From contig CAMBLO010000021.1 in NCBI GenBank assembly GCA_945868505.1, forward strand, positions 1 to 41,654: a DNA stretch of 41,654 bases, in the 5' to 3' direction. The position numbers and the translations under genes are program-made. The DNA comes from an uncultured Clostridia bacterium. Its GTDB lineage: Bacteria; Bacillota; Clostridia; Lachnospirales; Anaerotignaceae. Below, in pieces: positions 8,929-17,278 of this stretch (positions are counted from its first letter, which is position 1; every line of letters starts with the position of its first letter). The notes below the pieces were generated by a model. The model had not been told where the DNA came from. It was given only the letters and a program-made list of their open reading frames with translations, and made no database searches.

Positions 8929-9552
8929 ATGGATTACAATAGATATAAAGACGAAACCAGTCTGAATTTTGACGTTTTAAAAGAGATCGGCAGCATCGGA
9001 ACAGGAAACGCAGCGACCGCACTCTCCACTGTGCTGGGGCGGAAAATATCCATGACTTTGCCGGAAGTGAAGCTGGTGGAATTCAACAAAGCCATTTACG
9101 AACTGGGCGGTCCGGAAAAGATCGTTGCAGCCGTATTGGTAGAGTTTTCCGGAGAGGTGCATGGTGTGATGTTGTTCCTGCAAAACCTGAAATTTATTAA
9201 CGTTGTTATGGAAGGTTTGCTGGAAAGACACATTGATGACCTGAGGGATATCACTGAGATGGAAGTGTCTGCACTGACTGAGGTTGGGAATATTATCATT
9301 TCTTCTTATGTGAATGCACTGTCCAGCCTGACAGGAATCACAATGAATTTATCAGTACCTTCTGTTTCCATAAATATGCTGGGAGGTATCATGAATGTGC
9401 CAATCGCCATGTATGGTTATACGATGGACAAGCTGTTGACCATCAACGGCACATTTGAATGTGATGGGGAGGAAGTATACAGCCGATTATTGATGCTTCC
9501 CAATGAGGAGTCTTTGGACTACATTATGCAGAAATTGGGGGTTGCAAATTGA
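8929..9552 (+). CDS. cheC: CheY-P phosphatase CheC
   Basis: 207 residues with two CheC repeats. The phosphatase motif is (D/S)-xxx-E-xx-N. The second copy is intact: S114-x3-E118-x2-N121 (SALTEVGN). In the first copy, D15 and E19 are present but the Asn position is Ser (S22, KEIGSIGTGN). CheC dephosphorylates CheY-P and sequesters CheD. The ATG at 8929 is chosen over one at 8923 because AGGGGAG at 8916-8922 abuts the latter. The stop overlaps the cheD start, implying translational coupling and equimolar output. Confidence 0.95.
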   Translation: MDYNRYKDETSLNFDVLKEIGSIGTGNAATALSTVLGRKISMTLPEVKLVEFNKAIYELGGPEKIVAAVLVEFSGEVHGVMLFLQNLKFINVVMEGLLERHIDDLRDITEMEVSALTEVGNIIISSYVNALSSLTGITMNLSVPSVSINMLGGIMNVPIAMYGYTMDKLLTINGTFECDGEEVYSRLLMLPNEESLDYIMQKLGVAN

Positions 9553-10034
9553 AGAAACCATATATTGTCGGCATTGCCGATATGAAGCTGTGCCGGGCAC
9601 CGGGGGTACTGGTTACATATGCACTCGGTTCTTGCATTGGTATATGCTTATATGATAATGTAATTAAGACGGCGGCTATGGTGCATATCATGCTGCCTAC
9701 GGCACCACCGGGGGTACCTGTGGAGAATGTTTATAAATTTGCGGATACAGGCGTCAAAGAAGCAGTACGGAAGATGGTAGCCTTTGGTGCGGTGAGAAGC
9801 CGTATGATTTGTAAAATTGCTGGCGGTGCAAAAATGTTTGAAACTTTTAATAATCCGGAATGGGGTAATATTGGCGCAAGAAACGCAAAGAGCGTGAAGG
9901 AGGCTCTGCGTCGGGAAGGCATACGTCTGGTGAATGAGGACGTCGGCGCGGATTATGCCAGAACGCTGTTTTTCGATTCAGCAACAGGGATTGGTACGAT
10001 TAAGGCATTTGGCAAACCGGAAAAAAAGCTGTAA
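9549..10034 (+). CDS. cheD: Chemoreceptor glutamine deamidase CheD
   Basis: 161 residues. The catalytic Cys29 lies in YALGSCIGICLYD and His46 in AAMVHIMLP, 17 residues apart as in Thermotoga CheD; T23 could complete the site. CheD deamidates receptor glutamines and is controlled by binding CheC. The TTG start at 9549 overlaps the cheC TGA by two bases. No chemoreceptor gene lies in this window, so its substrates are encoded elsewhere. Confidence 0.95.
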   Translation: MKKPYIVGIADMKLCRAPGVLVTYALGSCIGICLYDNVIKTAAMVHIMLPTAPPGVPVENVYKFADTGVKEAVRKMVAFGAVRSRMICKIAGGAKMFETFNNPEWGNIGARNAKSVKEALRREGIRLVNEDVGADYARTLFFDSATGIGTIKAFGKPEKKL

Positions 10035-10101
10035 AAAGTGATGCAGAAATAGTTTCGGTTTGTGGGTGCAAGTAGAGTGGACATTGAGGAGGCAGAACAA
10101 T

Positions 10102-11031
10102 ATGGATAACAAAACACCAAGAAACGGCATATTGCTTGAAACGGGCACAAATGAAATTGAAATCATGCAGTTTACCATAAATGGGATCCTTTATGGCATC
10201 AATGTGGCGAAGGTAAAGGAAATTATCATGTCCGATAAGGTTAAGCCCATGCCTCATGTACATCCTGCGGTAGAGGGAATCTTCAAACCGAGAGATCTTC
10301 TGATTACAGTGGTGGATCTGCCTTATTTTGTAACGGGAGAAGCGCAGGAGCATCATGAAAAGGATTTGTTCATTATTACGCATTTCAATAACCTGCATGT
10401 TGCATTCCGCGTACATACAGTTGTGGGAATCAGCCGCATTTCCTGGAGAGATATCATGAAACCGGATAAAACTGTTGCGGGCGAGGGAGATAGCATTACC
10501 ACAGGGATTGCCCAGTGTGGACCGGATTTGGTCACAATACTGGATTTTGAGAAGATTGTGGCTGAGATCGCACCGGAAACATCCATTCAATTGTCTGAAA
10601 TTGAGCATATGGGCACCCGTGAAAGAAGTTTAAAGCCCATCGTTTTGGCAGAGGACTCTGTTCTGCTTTCCAAGATCATTAAGGAAGCATTGGTGAAGGC
10701 TGGCTATGTAAATATTGAAAAATTCAATAATGGTCAGGAGGCATGGGATTATCTTTCAAAACTGTCGAAAGAAACAGATGAGAAGGATATCAAGGAAAAA
10801 GTATCACTTATTATCACGGACATTGAAATGCCCGAAATGGATGGACACCGATTGACAAAGCTGATAAAAACAGACAGCAAGTTAAAACAAGTGCCTGTTA
10901 TCATTTTCTCCTCGCTGATTACACCGGAAATGCAGATAAAGGGCAAAGCAGTCGGTGCGGATGAACAGCTTTCTAAGCCGGAAATTGGTCATTTGGTAGA
11001 GGTTATGGATCAGCTCTTGGAAAAACAGTAA
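10102..11031 (+). CDS. cheV: Chemotaxis coupling protein CheV (CheW domain + receiver)
   Basis: 309 residues: a CheW domain (roughly 15-160) joined to a response-regulator domain (180-309). The receiver keeps the acidic pair (VLAEDS), phospho-acceptor D240 (LIITDIEMPEMDG) and a Lys-Pro near the end (LSKPEIG). CheV couples receptors to CheA and adapts by being phosphorylated. ATG 10102 is chosen because GAGGAGG lies about 11 bases upstream and the upstream in-frame extension to 10060 has no domain homology. It follows cheD by 67 bases on the same strand. Confidence 0.95.
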   Translation: MDNKTPRNGILLETGTNEIEIMQFTINGILYGINVAKVKEIIMSDKVKPMPHVHPAVEGIFKPRDLLITVVDLPYFVTGEAQEHHEKDLFIITHFNNLHVAFRVHTVVGISRISWRDIMKPDKTVAGEGDSITTGIAQCGPDLVTILDFEKIVAEIAPETSIQLSEIEHMGTRERSLKPIVLAEDSVLLSKIIKEALVKAGYVNIEKFNNGQEAWDYLSKLSKETDEKDIKEKVSLIITDIEMPEMDGHRLTKLIKTDSKLKQVPVIIFSSLITPEMQIKGKAVGADEQLSKPEIGHLVEVMDQLLEKQ

Positions 11032-11101
11032 AGATAAAAAACAATTGAAGCTTCAAGAGCATATATGAAAGAAATGCGCTGCATTTGTGAGGTGTTGTCC
11101 A

Positions 11102-12370
11102 GTGTATAATTTTGTAGTGAAACAGCCTATCAAAACCAGAGACAATTTGTTGGTGGGAAATGAGATTTTATTTAATGTAGAAAACGAGATATATAATCAA
11201 AATAATGATTTCAGTGCGGCAGAAACAATTTCTACTTTTTTAACACAGAATAATGATAAAATCGATAAATCGATACTGAATTTCATAACATTCACACCGA
11301 ATCTGCTGTTTAAAAATATGCCAAAACTGTTTAAAGAGGATGAATTGGTGATCCAGATCGAGGATAATGTTATTACCCATCCCCTTGCGCAGAAGATGGT
11401 GCAGAAATATAAGGAATCCGGTTATCAGATTGCTATCAATGATTTCCTCTTTCAGCCCCGTTATTTTGGATTTTTAGAATATACGGACTATATCAAAGTG
11501 AATATCAAGGGATTGGAAGCGTATGAAATCGATAATATCCTTCGTATGGGAAAAGGCTTCGGAAAGAAATGTATTGCAGCAAACATTGATTCGAAGGAAG
11601 CGTATGAATTTGCGAAAGAGTATGATTTTGATCTGTTTGAAGGATCATTTATTGCGGAAGCTGCTATCATCAAGGCGGAAAAGATGCAGTACCTGAAAAG
11701 TAACTTTTTCCAATTGGTCATTGCGGTGACAAAAGATATTCCTGATGTGGATGAGATAGAGAAGATTATTGAAAGGGACGCTGTGCTGACCTATCGTTTG
11801 CTTCGTATCGTCAATTCTGCACATTTTGCGCTGCGTTATAGAACGGCTTCGGTCAAGCAGGCCATCGTGGTATTGGGGCTGGAACAGCTAAAAAAATGGG
11901 TATATCTGTTGAGTTTCGATAAAGACATGGAAAATGAATCGGAAGATCTTCTAAAGATTTCCCTGCTGAGGGCGACATTCTGCTCAGAATTGATGGGAAT
12001 GGCGGAGGAAATGCCCATAACAAAATCGGAGGCATATCTGATGGGGATGTTATCTGCCATGACACTGATGGTAGATGCACCGATGGAGGAGATTCTGCAG
12101 AATGTGCCTCTGGATGAAATCATCCGTGATGCATTGATTCTCCGTAAGGGCAGATGCGGCCTTCTGTTGGAACTGGTATTTAGTTACGAACGGGCAGAAT
12201 GGGAAAGTATCAATAAATATGTGAAGGAACTTGGGATTCCTGCAAATGCCATTGCGCAGGTATATTTTGACTGTGTAGAGAATGTAAATGAGCTTTGGAG
12301 AGAATTACAGGAGGTTCGATTCCAGGAAGAAGATCTGGATGACGAGAAGCTGAAAAATACATTGACATGA
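11102..12370 (+). CDS. EAL-HDOD signalling protein, YuxH type, with degenerate EAL domain
   Basis: 422 residues. The N-terminal ~205 residues follow the EAL fold, but the catalytic motifs are changed: the DDFG-type motif reads IAINDFLFQPR and the EAL site reads GNEILF, so cyclic-di-GMP hydrolysis is unlikely. The second half is an HDOD domain (LVIAVTKDIPDVDEIEKIIERDAVLTYRLLRIVNS onward). Such proteins are signalling adaptors of unknown output often linked to motility. The GTG at 11102 is favoured by GAGGTG upstream and by an N-terminus (MYNFVVKQPI) matching the family; a GTG at 11087 is the alternative. It is the last gene before the terminator at 12393. Confidence 0.88.
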   Translation: MYNFVVKQPIKTRDNLLVGNEILFNVENEIYNQNNDFSAAETISTFLTQNNDKIDKSILNFITFTPNLLFKNMPKLFKEDELVIQIEDNVITHPLAQKMVQKYKESGYQIAINDFLFQPRYFGFLEYTDYIKVNIKGLEAYEIDNILRMGKGFGKKCIAANIDSKEAYEFAKEYDFDLFEGSFIAEAAIIKAEKMQYLKSNFFQLVIAVTKDIPDVDEIEKIIERDAVLTYRLLRIVNSAHFALRYRTASVKQAIVVLGLEQLKKWVYLLSFDKDMENESEDLLKISLLRATFCSELMGMAEEMPITKSEAYLMGMLSAMTLMVDAPMEEILQNVPLDEIIRDALILRKGRCGLLLELVFSYERAEWESINKYVKELGIPANAIAQVYFDCVENVNELWRELQEVRFQEEDLDDEKLKNTLT

Positions 12371-12392
12371 TTTTGGAATCGTATCAAGATAT

Positions 12393-12426
12393 AAAAGCGG
12401 TAAAGCCGAAAGGCTTTACCGCTTTT
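12393..12426. terminator. Bidirectional intrinsic terminator
   Basis: A perfect 15-bp stem (12393-12407 with 12412-12426) closes a GAAA tetraloop. The arms begin AAAA and end TTTT, so it can work in both directions. It separates the convergent chemotaxis operon (ending 12370) and the ComFB gene (ending 12434). Confidence 0.95.
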
Positions 12427-12433
12427 GATATGC

Positions 12434-13339
12434 TTATCGTTTGTGGCGGGGATTGTTATGTACTGTCAGGCAAGCTTTTGTCAATTCTGTAATGATAAGG
12501 GTTTGAAATTGGTGTTCAAAAAAGCTTAGGAGCGGCGCAGTATTATCATAGTCTGTGATCATATATTTAGAGGGAAGATTGGTGAGGGCCAAGGCTGTAG
12601 CATCTGCAATGCAGCGGCTGCAGGTGCAAACACCAAAGCGTTCCAAATATTCCACCACATTATTTTTAACGATCTGCTCATACACATTGATAGAGTAAAA
12701 TTCTTCTTCCGGGGCAGACGCTTCTTCCGCCACAGAGGGCGTTTCAGTCACAGGTGCGCTTTCATCAGCTTCTGCAACAGGTGGCACAGCTACAGGTGCG
12801 CTTTCATCAGCTTCTGCAACAGGTGGCACAGCTACAGGTGCGCTTTCATCAGCTTCTGCAGCAGGTGGCACAGCTACAGGTGTGCTTTCATCAGCTTCTG
12901 CAGCAGGTGGCACAGCTACAGGTGTGCTTTCATCAGCTTCTGCAGCAGGTGGTTCAGCCACAGGTGTATTTTCGTCAGTTTCGGTAATGGCTGCCTCGGG
13001 TATCTGGTCAGCCTTTATAACAGGTGCTTCTACGGCAGGAGAGGTTTCTGGGGCAGGAGTCTCTATCACAGGAGATGTTTCTTCCTGAGAAGGCAGTACC
13101 ATGCCAAATTCCTGTTCCAGATTATCTTTAATCAGATTGGAAAGCTCCTCCGTATTTTCCGAAAGATGTAAAATATTTTCCATTTTTTCGGACTTTGGTT
13201 TGGCTTTCGGGGGTTCTGCCGGCGTTTCTTTTAACTCCGGAACGGGGGAAACCTCTTCTTCTGTCTGAATGGGATCTTCTGTTTTGGCAGGAGAAATCAG
13301 ATTCAGCACATGAGCTGTTTTGCTGCTTTTTTTAGGCAT
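12434..13339 (-). CDS. ComFB-domain protein with long repetitive Ala/Pro/Glu linker
   Basis: 301 residues in two parts. Residues ~1-210 are acidic, Pro/Ala/Glu-rich and probably disordered, including five and a half tandem copies of a 14-residue unit (AVPPAAEADESTPV). Residues 211-301 match the ComFB family: NVVEYLERF, the Cys cluster C238-x-C240-x2-C243, then ADATALALTNLPSKY. ComFB was named from a Bacillus competence operon where its role is unclear; cyanobacterial members have been reported as cyclic-di-GMP receptors (established knowledge, not tested here). The start at 13339 lies 8 bases after GGAGG; an ATG at 13345 is too close. It follows the ParA gene by 15 bases in one operon. Confidence 0.82.
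   Translation of the reverse strand: MPKKSSKTAHVLNLISPAKTEDPIQTEEEVSPVPELKETPAEPPKAKPKSEKMENILHLSENTEELSNLIKDNLEQEFGMVLPSQEETSPVIETPAPETSPAVEAPVIKADQIPEAAITETDENTPVAEPPAAEADESTPVAVPPAAEADESTPVAVPPAAEADESAPVAVPPVAEADESAPVAVPPVAEADESAPVTETPSVAEEASAPEEEFYSINVYEQIVKNNVVEYLERFGVCTCSRCIADATALALTNLPSKYMITDYDNTAPLLSFFEHQFQTLIITELTKACLTVHNNPRHKR
12758..12967 (-). repeat. 42-bp tandem repeat inside the ComFB-protein gene
   Basis: Near-identical 42-bp units start at 12758, 12800, 12842, 12884 and 12926, with a decayed unit at 12968. The unit is a multiple of three and codes for 14 residues in frame. Substitutions such as Thr/Ala and Ala/Val are shared by neighbouring copies, suggesting recent expansion. 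Confidence 0.95.
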
Positions 13340-13354
13340 AATCATATCCTCCTA

Positions 13355-14125
13355 TCAGTTTTTTTCTGCGGTCAAGGCGAACACTTCGTCAATAAAAGCA
13401 TGATAATCCAAAGAGGGCTTAGACTTGGGTGCATAATCCAAAATACTCTGACAATGGGCAGGAGCCTCTGCCACGGCAACACCCTGGCGGATCTTGGCAT
13501 CGAATACTCTGGTATCCAATTGCGTGGCAATGGTTTCTGCCATTTCCAGTACCTCTTTGGAAAGGTTCAGATGCTTATTATACTTTGTCAGAAGAATGCC
13601 CAGTACATTCAGATTCTTATTATAAAACTTGACAACGGTATCTATGGTTTCCTTCAGCTGAGACACCCCCAAAAGGCTCAGGATTTCCGGAACCATGGGA
13701 ATAATCAAGCAGTTGGAAGCAACATAGGCATTGACGGTAAGGATATTTAATGCTGGAGGTGTGTCAATGATGATATAATCATAAAGATGCTGCAAATCGG
13801 ACAGAGCGTTTCTCAGAAGAAATTCTCTCCCGGGGCGGTTAAACTCCAGCTCTGCGCCGCTGAGCAGGATATTGGAAGGGATCACATCTCCATATTCTGT
13901 ACGGGAAATAGCCCGTGTAACGCTTACCTTTTCCTTGAATACATCGTAAATAGTAGGGCTGTCCTCAATTTCAATGCCGAGACTGAAGCCCAGATTTCCC
14001 TGTGGGTCCAAATCTATACCAAGTACCTTTTTATTTTTTGCGGTAAGTCCACTGATCAGCGCACTTGAGGTTGTTGTTTTTCCAATACCGCCTTTTTGGT
14101 TTGTAACAGTGATAATAACAGCCAA
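13355..14125 (-). CDS. ParA/Soj-family ATPase
   Basis: 256 residues. The deviant Walker A is K11-GGIG-K16-T17 (TNQKGGIGKTTTS), with the signature lysine needed for dimer ATPase switching. The Walker A' region is VLGIDLDPQGNLG and switch II/Walker B is YIIIDTPPALN. Such ATPases form dynamic gradients on DNA or membranes to place cargo. The TTG at 14125 is chosen because GGAGG lies about 8 bases upstream; the more distal TTG at 14140 would overlap that site. It is not FlhG-like: it lacks the N-terminal FlhF-activating motif and an obvious C-terminal amphipathic helix. The only partner gene is the ComFB protein; no parB is seen. Confidence 0.9.
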   Translation of the reverse strand: MAVIITVTNQKGGIGKTTTSSALISGLTAKNKKVLGIDLDPQGNLGFSLGIEIEDSPTIYDVFKEKVSVTRAISRTEYGDVIPSNILLSGAELEFNRPGREFLLRNALSDLQHLYDYIIIDTPPALNILTVNAYVASNCLIIPMVPEILSLLGVSQLKETIDTVVKFYNKNLNVLGILLTKYNKHLNLSKEVLEMAETIATQLDTRVFDAKIRQGVAVAEAPAHCQSILDYAPKSKPSLDYHAFIDEVFALTAEKN

Positions 14126-14164
14126 ATTTGATGCCTCCAATCTAAATTAAGTACCTTTTACTAT

Positions 14165-14191
14165 TAATAAAAGTATACTATATGTCGATAA
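14165..14191 (+). promoter_or_regulatory. Candidate sigma-D promoter for fliD
   Basis: TAAT at 14165-14168, 15 bases, then GTCGATAA at 14184-14191, close to the sigma-D consensus TAAA-N15-GCCGATAT and using the same -10 start (GTCGAT) as the cheA promoter. It would give a leader of about 140 bases before the fliD ATG. The surrounding AT-rich stretch (14141-14235) presumably also holds the minus-strand promoter for the ParA gene, which I could not place. Confidence 0.55.
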
Positions 14192-14335
14192 ATAAGTATA
14201 GAAGGAAAATTTTAAAATTAGAAATTACTGCGGGCTGCCATGAGTTTTCGGGGGAATATACCGAATGTTGTGTCTCTCGTATTTGATGATTGTTTCATAA
14301 GAAATCAGGATATAAAAAGAAAAGGTGATGAGAAT

Positions 14336-16816
14336 ATGGCATCTGTAACAGGAACAACTTCGAGTTCAATTTTATCTTCATTGAGTAGCAAAAGATTTTC
14401 TGGTCTGGCTAGTGGATTGGATACGGATGAACTTGTAAAGAACATGACATCCAGTACGCGCTCCAAAATTGCAAAGATGGAGCAGCAGAAACAAAAAACA
14501 CAATGGAAGATGGAAGCATATCGCTCCATCAGTTCAAAGCTGATTAGTTTTCAAAATAAATTCACCTCTTATACTTCTTCTACGAATCTGAGAAGTGCTG
14601 CATTTTACAGCAAGAGTGTGATTACTTCCGTGGGAGAAAACAGTAAATATGTGAAGGCAAGCGGCAGCGGCGATAATATTGGCAATGCAACGATTGCCGG
14701 TGTAAAGCAACTGGCTGCAAAGACCAGTTACGTTTCCGCTGCTCCTGTTTCTGGAAGTACATTGACAGGGGCTGAGATTGACGCGACCCAGGAAGTGAAG
14801 ACCAGCAAGCTGGCAGGACAGAGCTTCAGCTTCACCTACAACAACAGTACATATACAATAAAGCTGGATGACAGCAAGGAATATGCATCTATGGATGATG
14901 TGGTGGCTGAGATCAATCTGCAGCTTCAAAAGACAGATTACGCAAGAGACGATAAAAAACTCAGTGAATATATCACGGCATCCAATGAAAACGGTAAGCT
15001 GAAAATTGATTTTGCGTCGGAAGAAGTGCGCAATATTGGGAATACCATTGAGATCACACGGGTGGGTAGCGAAATAGAAGATATTTTGGGCCTGACGAAG
15101 GGCAGCAAAGCTTCCGGTCAGGATGCGATCTTCGGCAAAGAAGTAACAGACGATGCGATCGCAGATGCTGTAACAAAGAGCAACATGGGCGATTTGTTGG
15201 CAGAAGAATCCTTTACCTTTGTTTACAATGGCAAATCTACTACCATCAAGCTGGGCAAAGCTGAAGAGCTGAAGGGTGCAGATGGAAATTTCGATATGGA
15301 AAAGGTAAAAACAGCTTTTCAGGATGGCCTGAATGAGGCGTTTGGCTCCGGTAGGGTTACTGTTGGCTGGGATGGGAAGCAGTTGAGTTTTGAAACAACA
15401 AAACCCGATGGTACAAAAGATACAACCTCTGTATTGACCCTTTCCAACGGTAGTTCGAAGGCACTGAAGGCACTGGGGCTGAAAGCAGGTGCCTCCAATC
15501 GGCTGAATACCAGCGCAGCACTGGCGGATTCCGGGTTTAACTTTAAAGGGGATGGAATTGACAAGTTGACTGATTATTCTATCCGTATCGTAGATAAGAT
15601 TTCCGGGAAGGAATATGTGATAGACGAGACCACAGACGGTAAAAAATTCGATGCCAATACAAGCATGAAGGAAATCATGGAGGCCATCAATGCCAGTGAT
15701 GCCAAGGTAAAGGTTACATACCTTTCTACAGCGGATAAGCTGAGCATCACTTCCACTCAGGATGGGGCCAGCGGTGATTTTGCAATCGTTGGCAGCGTGG
15801 ATGCGGATGGTAATCCGAAATATAATCTGGGTCAGGCGATTTTCGGCGAGGGAATCCAGGGCAAGGATGTTGAAACCAGTGAATATGCGGTGACGAAGGG
15901 GCAGGATGCCATTATTTGGGTGGATTATGACGGTGAAGGCGGTGCAGATCCCGTAGAGGTCACCAGAAGCTCCAATACCTTTGATCTGAATGGCATGAAT
16001 GTGACAGTGACAGGTACATTCAATGTGACGGAAACAGGAGAACTGGATAAAAGCGGCGAGGCTGTCTCCTTTGAAGCAAAGGCGGATGCGGATAAAATTA
16101 CTAGTGCCGTGAAGGAAATGATTGACACCTATAACGAGATCATAGAGCTTTCTAATAAAATGGTAAGCGAAAAACCCAATCGCGATTATGCACCTCTGAC
16201 AAATGAACAGAAAGAGGAAATGAGCGAGGATGAAATCAAGAACTGGAACGAAAAAGCACAGGCGGGGATGTTATTCAATGATTCTGACCTGAGAAACTTT
16301 ACCAACGAAATTCGTTTCCTGTTTGAATCTGACGCTGCAACCATCAAGGAGCTGGAAGAAATCGGTATCACATCTGCGACTTCCTACAGCAACAACGGTA
16401 AGATAAACTTTGATGAATCTGCCTTCAAAAATGCTGTGGAAAATAATTTGGATACGGTTAAAAAGCTTTTTACAGCAACGGAGAAAAGCTATACTGACGA
16501 AAACGGTCAGAAGGTGGTTACGCAGGAAGGCGGCATTATGAACAATATCAAGACCGTATTTGATAAATATGCCGCAGTGGATACGGCACGAAAGGGTATT
16601 TTTGTGCAGGCTGCCGGTGCAACGGAATCTCCTTTGTCTATGCTGGATAACTTCCTGCAAAAGCAGATGGATGGATATAATGATATGATTTCTACGCTGC
16701 AGGATAAACTGAAGGATGAGGCAGAGCGTTATTACGATCGGTTCGCCAATCTGGAAGTATACATCAATAACATGAACTCTCAAAGCAGTTGGCTGAGTCA
16801 GCAGTTAGGCTATTGA
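14336..16816 (+). CDS. fliD: Flagellar filament cap protein FliD (HAP2)
   Basis: 826 residues. The N-terminal FliD motif is present (RFSGLASGLDTDELVKNM), followed by the first coiled-coil segment and the IAGVKQLAAKTSYVSA region. The C-terminal domain has VKEMIDTYNEIIELSNK, LEEIGITSATSYSNNGKINFDE and the closing coiled coil. The middle is a long set of surface domains, making it larger than the ~500-residue Bacillus protein. FliD sits at the filament tip and folds incoming flagellin. ATG 14336 (product starting MASVTGTTSS) is supported by AAAGGTGATG; the frame is open back to 14240 but without FliD homology. fliS follows at 37 bases. Confidence 0.95.
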   Translation: MASVTGTTSSSILSSLSSKRFSGLASGLDTDELVKNMTSSTRSKIAKMEQQKQKTQWKMEAYRSISSKLISFQNKFTSYTSSTNLRSAAFYSKSVITSVGENSKYVKASGSGDNIGNATIAGVKQLAAKTSYVSAAPVSGSTLTGAEIDATQEVKTSKLAGQSFSFTYNNSTYTIKLDDSKEYASMDDVVAEINLQLQKTDYARDDKKLSEYITASNENGKLKIDFASEEVRNIGNTIEITRVGSEIEDILGLTKGSKASGQDAIFGKEVTDDAIADAVTKSNMGDLLAEESFTFVYNGKSTTIKLGKAEELKGADGNFDMEKVKTAFQDGLNEAFGSGRVTVGWDGKQLSFETTKPDGTKDTTSVLTLSNGSSKALKALGLKAGASNRLNTSAALADSGFNFKGDGIDKLTDYSIRIVDKISGKEYVIDETTDGKKFDANTSMKEIMEAINASDAKVKVTYLSTADKLSITSTQDGASGDFAIVGSVDADGNPKYNLGQAIFGEGIQGKDVETSEYAVTKGQDAIIWVDYDGEGGADPVEVTRSSNTFDLNGMNVTVTGTFNVTETGELDKSGEAVSFEAKADADKITSAVKEMIDTYNEIIELSNKMVSEKPNRDYAPLTNEQKEEMSEDEIKNWNEKAQAGMLFNDSDLRNFTNEIRFLFESDAATIKELEEIGITSATSYSNNGKINFDESAFKNAVENNLDTVKKLFTATEKSYTDENGQKVVTQEGGIMNNIKTVFDKYAAVDTARKGIFVQAAGATESPLSMLDNFLQKQMDGYNDMISTLQDKLKDEAERYYDRFANLEVYINNMNSQSSWLSQQLGY

Positions 16817-16852
16817 TTTCATGACGAATGATGGTATAGGAGAGAATGTAAT

Positions 16853-17230
16853 ATGAACATGAATGGATATCAGCAGTATAAACAGCAGTCTGTGGATACG
16901 ATGACAAGCGGCGAAATGCTCACCCTGCTTTTTGATGGGGCCATACGGAATCTGACTTCTGCGGAACTGGCGTTGAAGCGGCAGGATTATGATGCCTTTG
17001 AGGTATCTGTCGGAAAAGCAGAAAAGATTATCAGATATCTGAGCGGGATGCTGAATATGAATTATGAAATCAGCAAGGATTTATACCGCTTATATGATTA
17101 TTTCCTGTTTGAACTGGGGCGGCTGCGCGCCGGTCGCAAACAGGAAATCGTGGAGGAACTGAAGAGGATGCTTGCCGATCTGCGGGATACTTTCAAGGAA
17201 GCAGACCGCATCGCATCCAATCCGAAGTAA
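16853..17230 (+). CDS. fliS: Flagellin export chaperone FliS
   Basis: 125 residues, all-helical. It starts with the family's MNMNGYQQYKQQSVDTMTSGEMLTLLFDGAIRN-type region (Y-x-x-YK and LLxxLYDGAI-like motif) and ends with a four-helix-bundle pattern. FliS binds the C-terminal disordered part of flagellin and keeps it from polymerising in the cytoplasm; in Bacillus it also supports FliW function. AGGAG lies 9 bases before the ATG. It is in the fliD operon, the usual place. Confidence 0.95.
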   Translation: MNMNGYQQYKQQSVDTMTSGEMLTLLFDGAIRNLTSAELALKRQDYDAFEVSVGKAEKIIRYLSGMLNMNYEISKDLYRLYDYFLFELGRLRAGRKQEIVEELKRMLADLRDTFKEADRIASNPK

Positions 17231-17278
17231 GCGGTGCAGTTTGGCTGCAGAATAAACCAATGGCGGAGAGGAAAACCC

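Noticed and set aside
9568..9590. GCCGATAT inside cheD
   Set aside because: Perfect -10 but within coding sequence near the cheD start and without a suitable -35; explained by Ile-Ala-Asp-Met codons.
12758..12967. CRISPR-like regular repeats
   Set aside because: Units are contiguous without spacers and code in frame for a protein repeat.
13355..14125. FlhG/MinD identity for the ParA-type protein
   Set aside because: No FlhG N-terminal activating helix and no clear C-terminal membrane-targeting helix; the sequence is Soj/ParA-like.
14240..14335. N-terminal extension of fliD
   Set aside because: It would place an odd Cys/Phe-rich stretch before a normal FliD N-terminus; AAAGGTGATG supports 14336.
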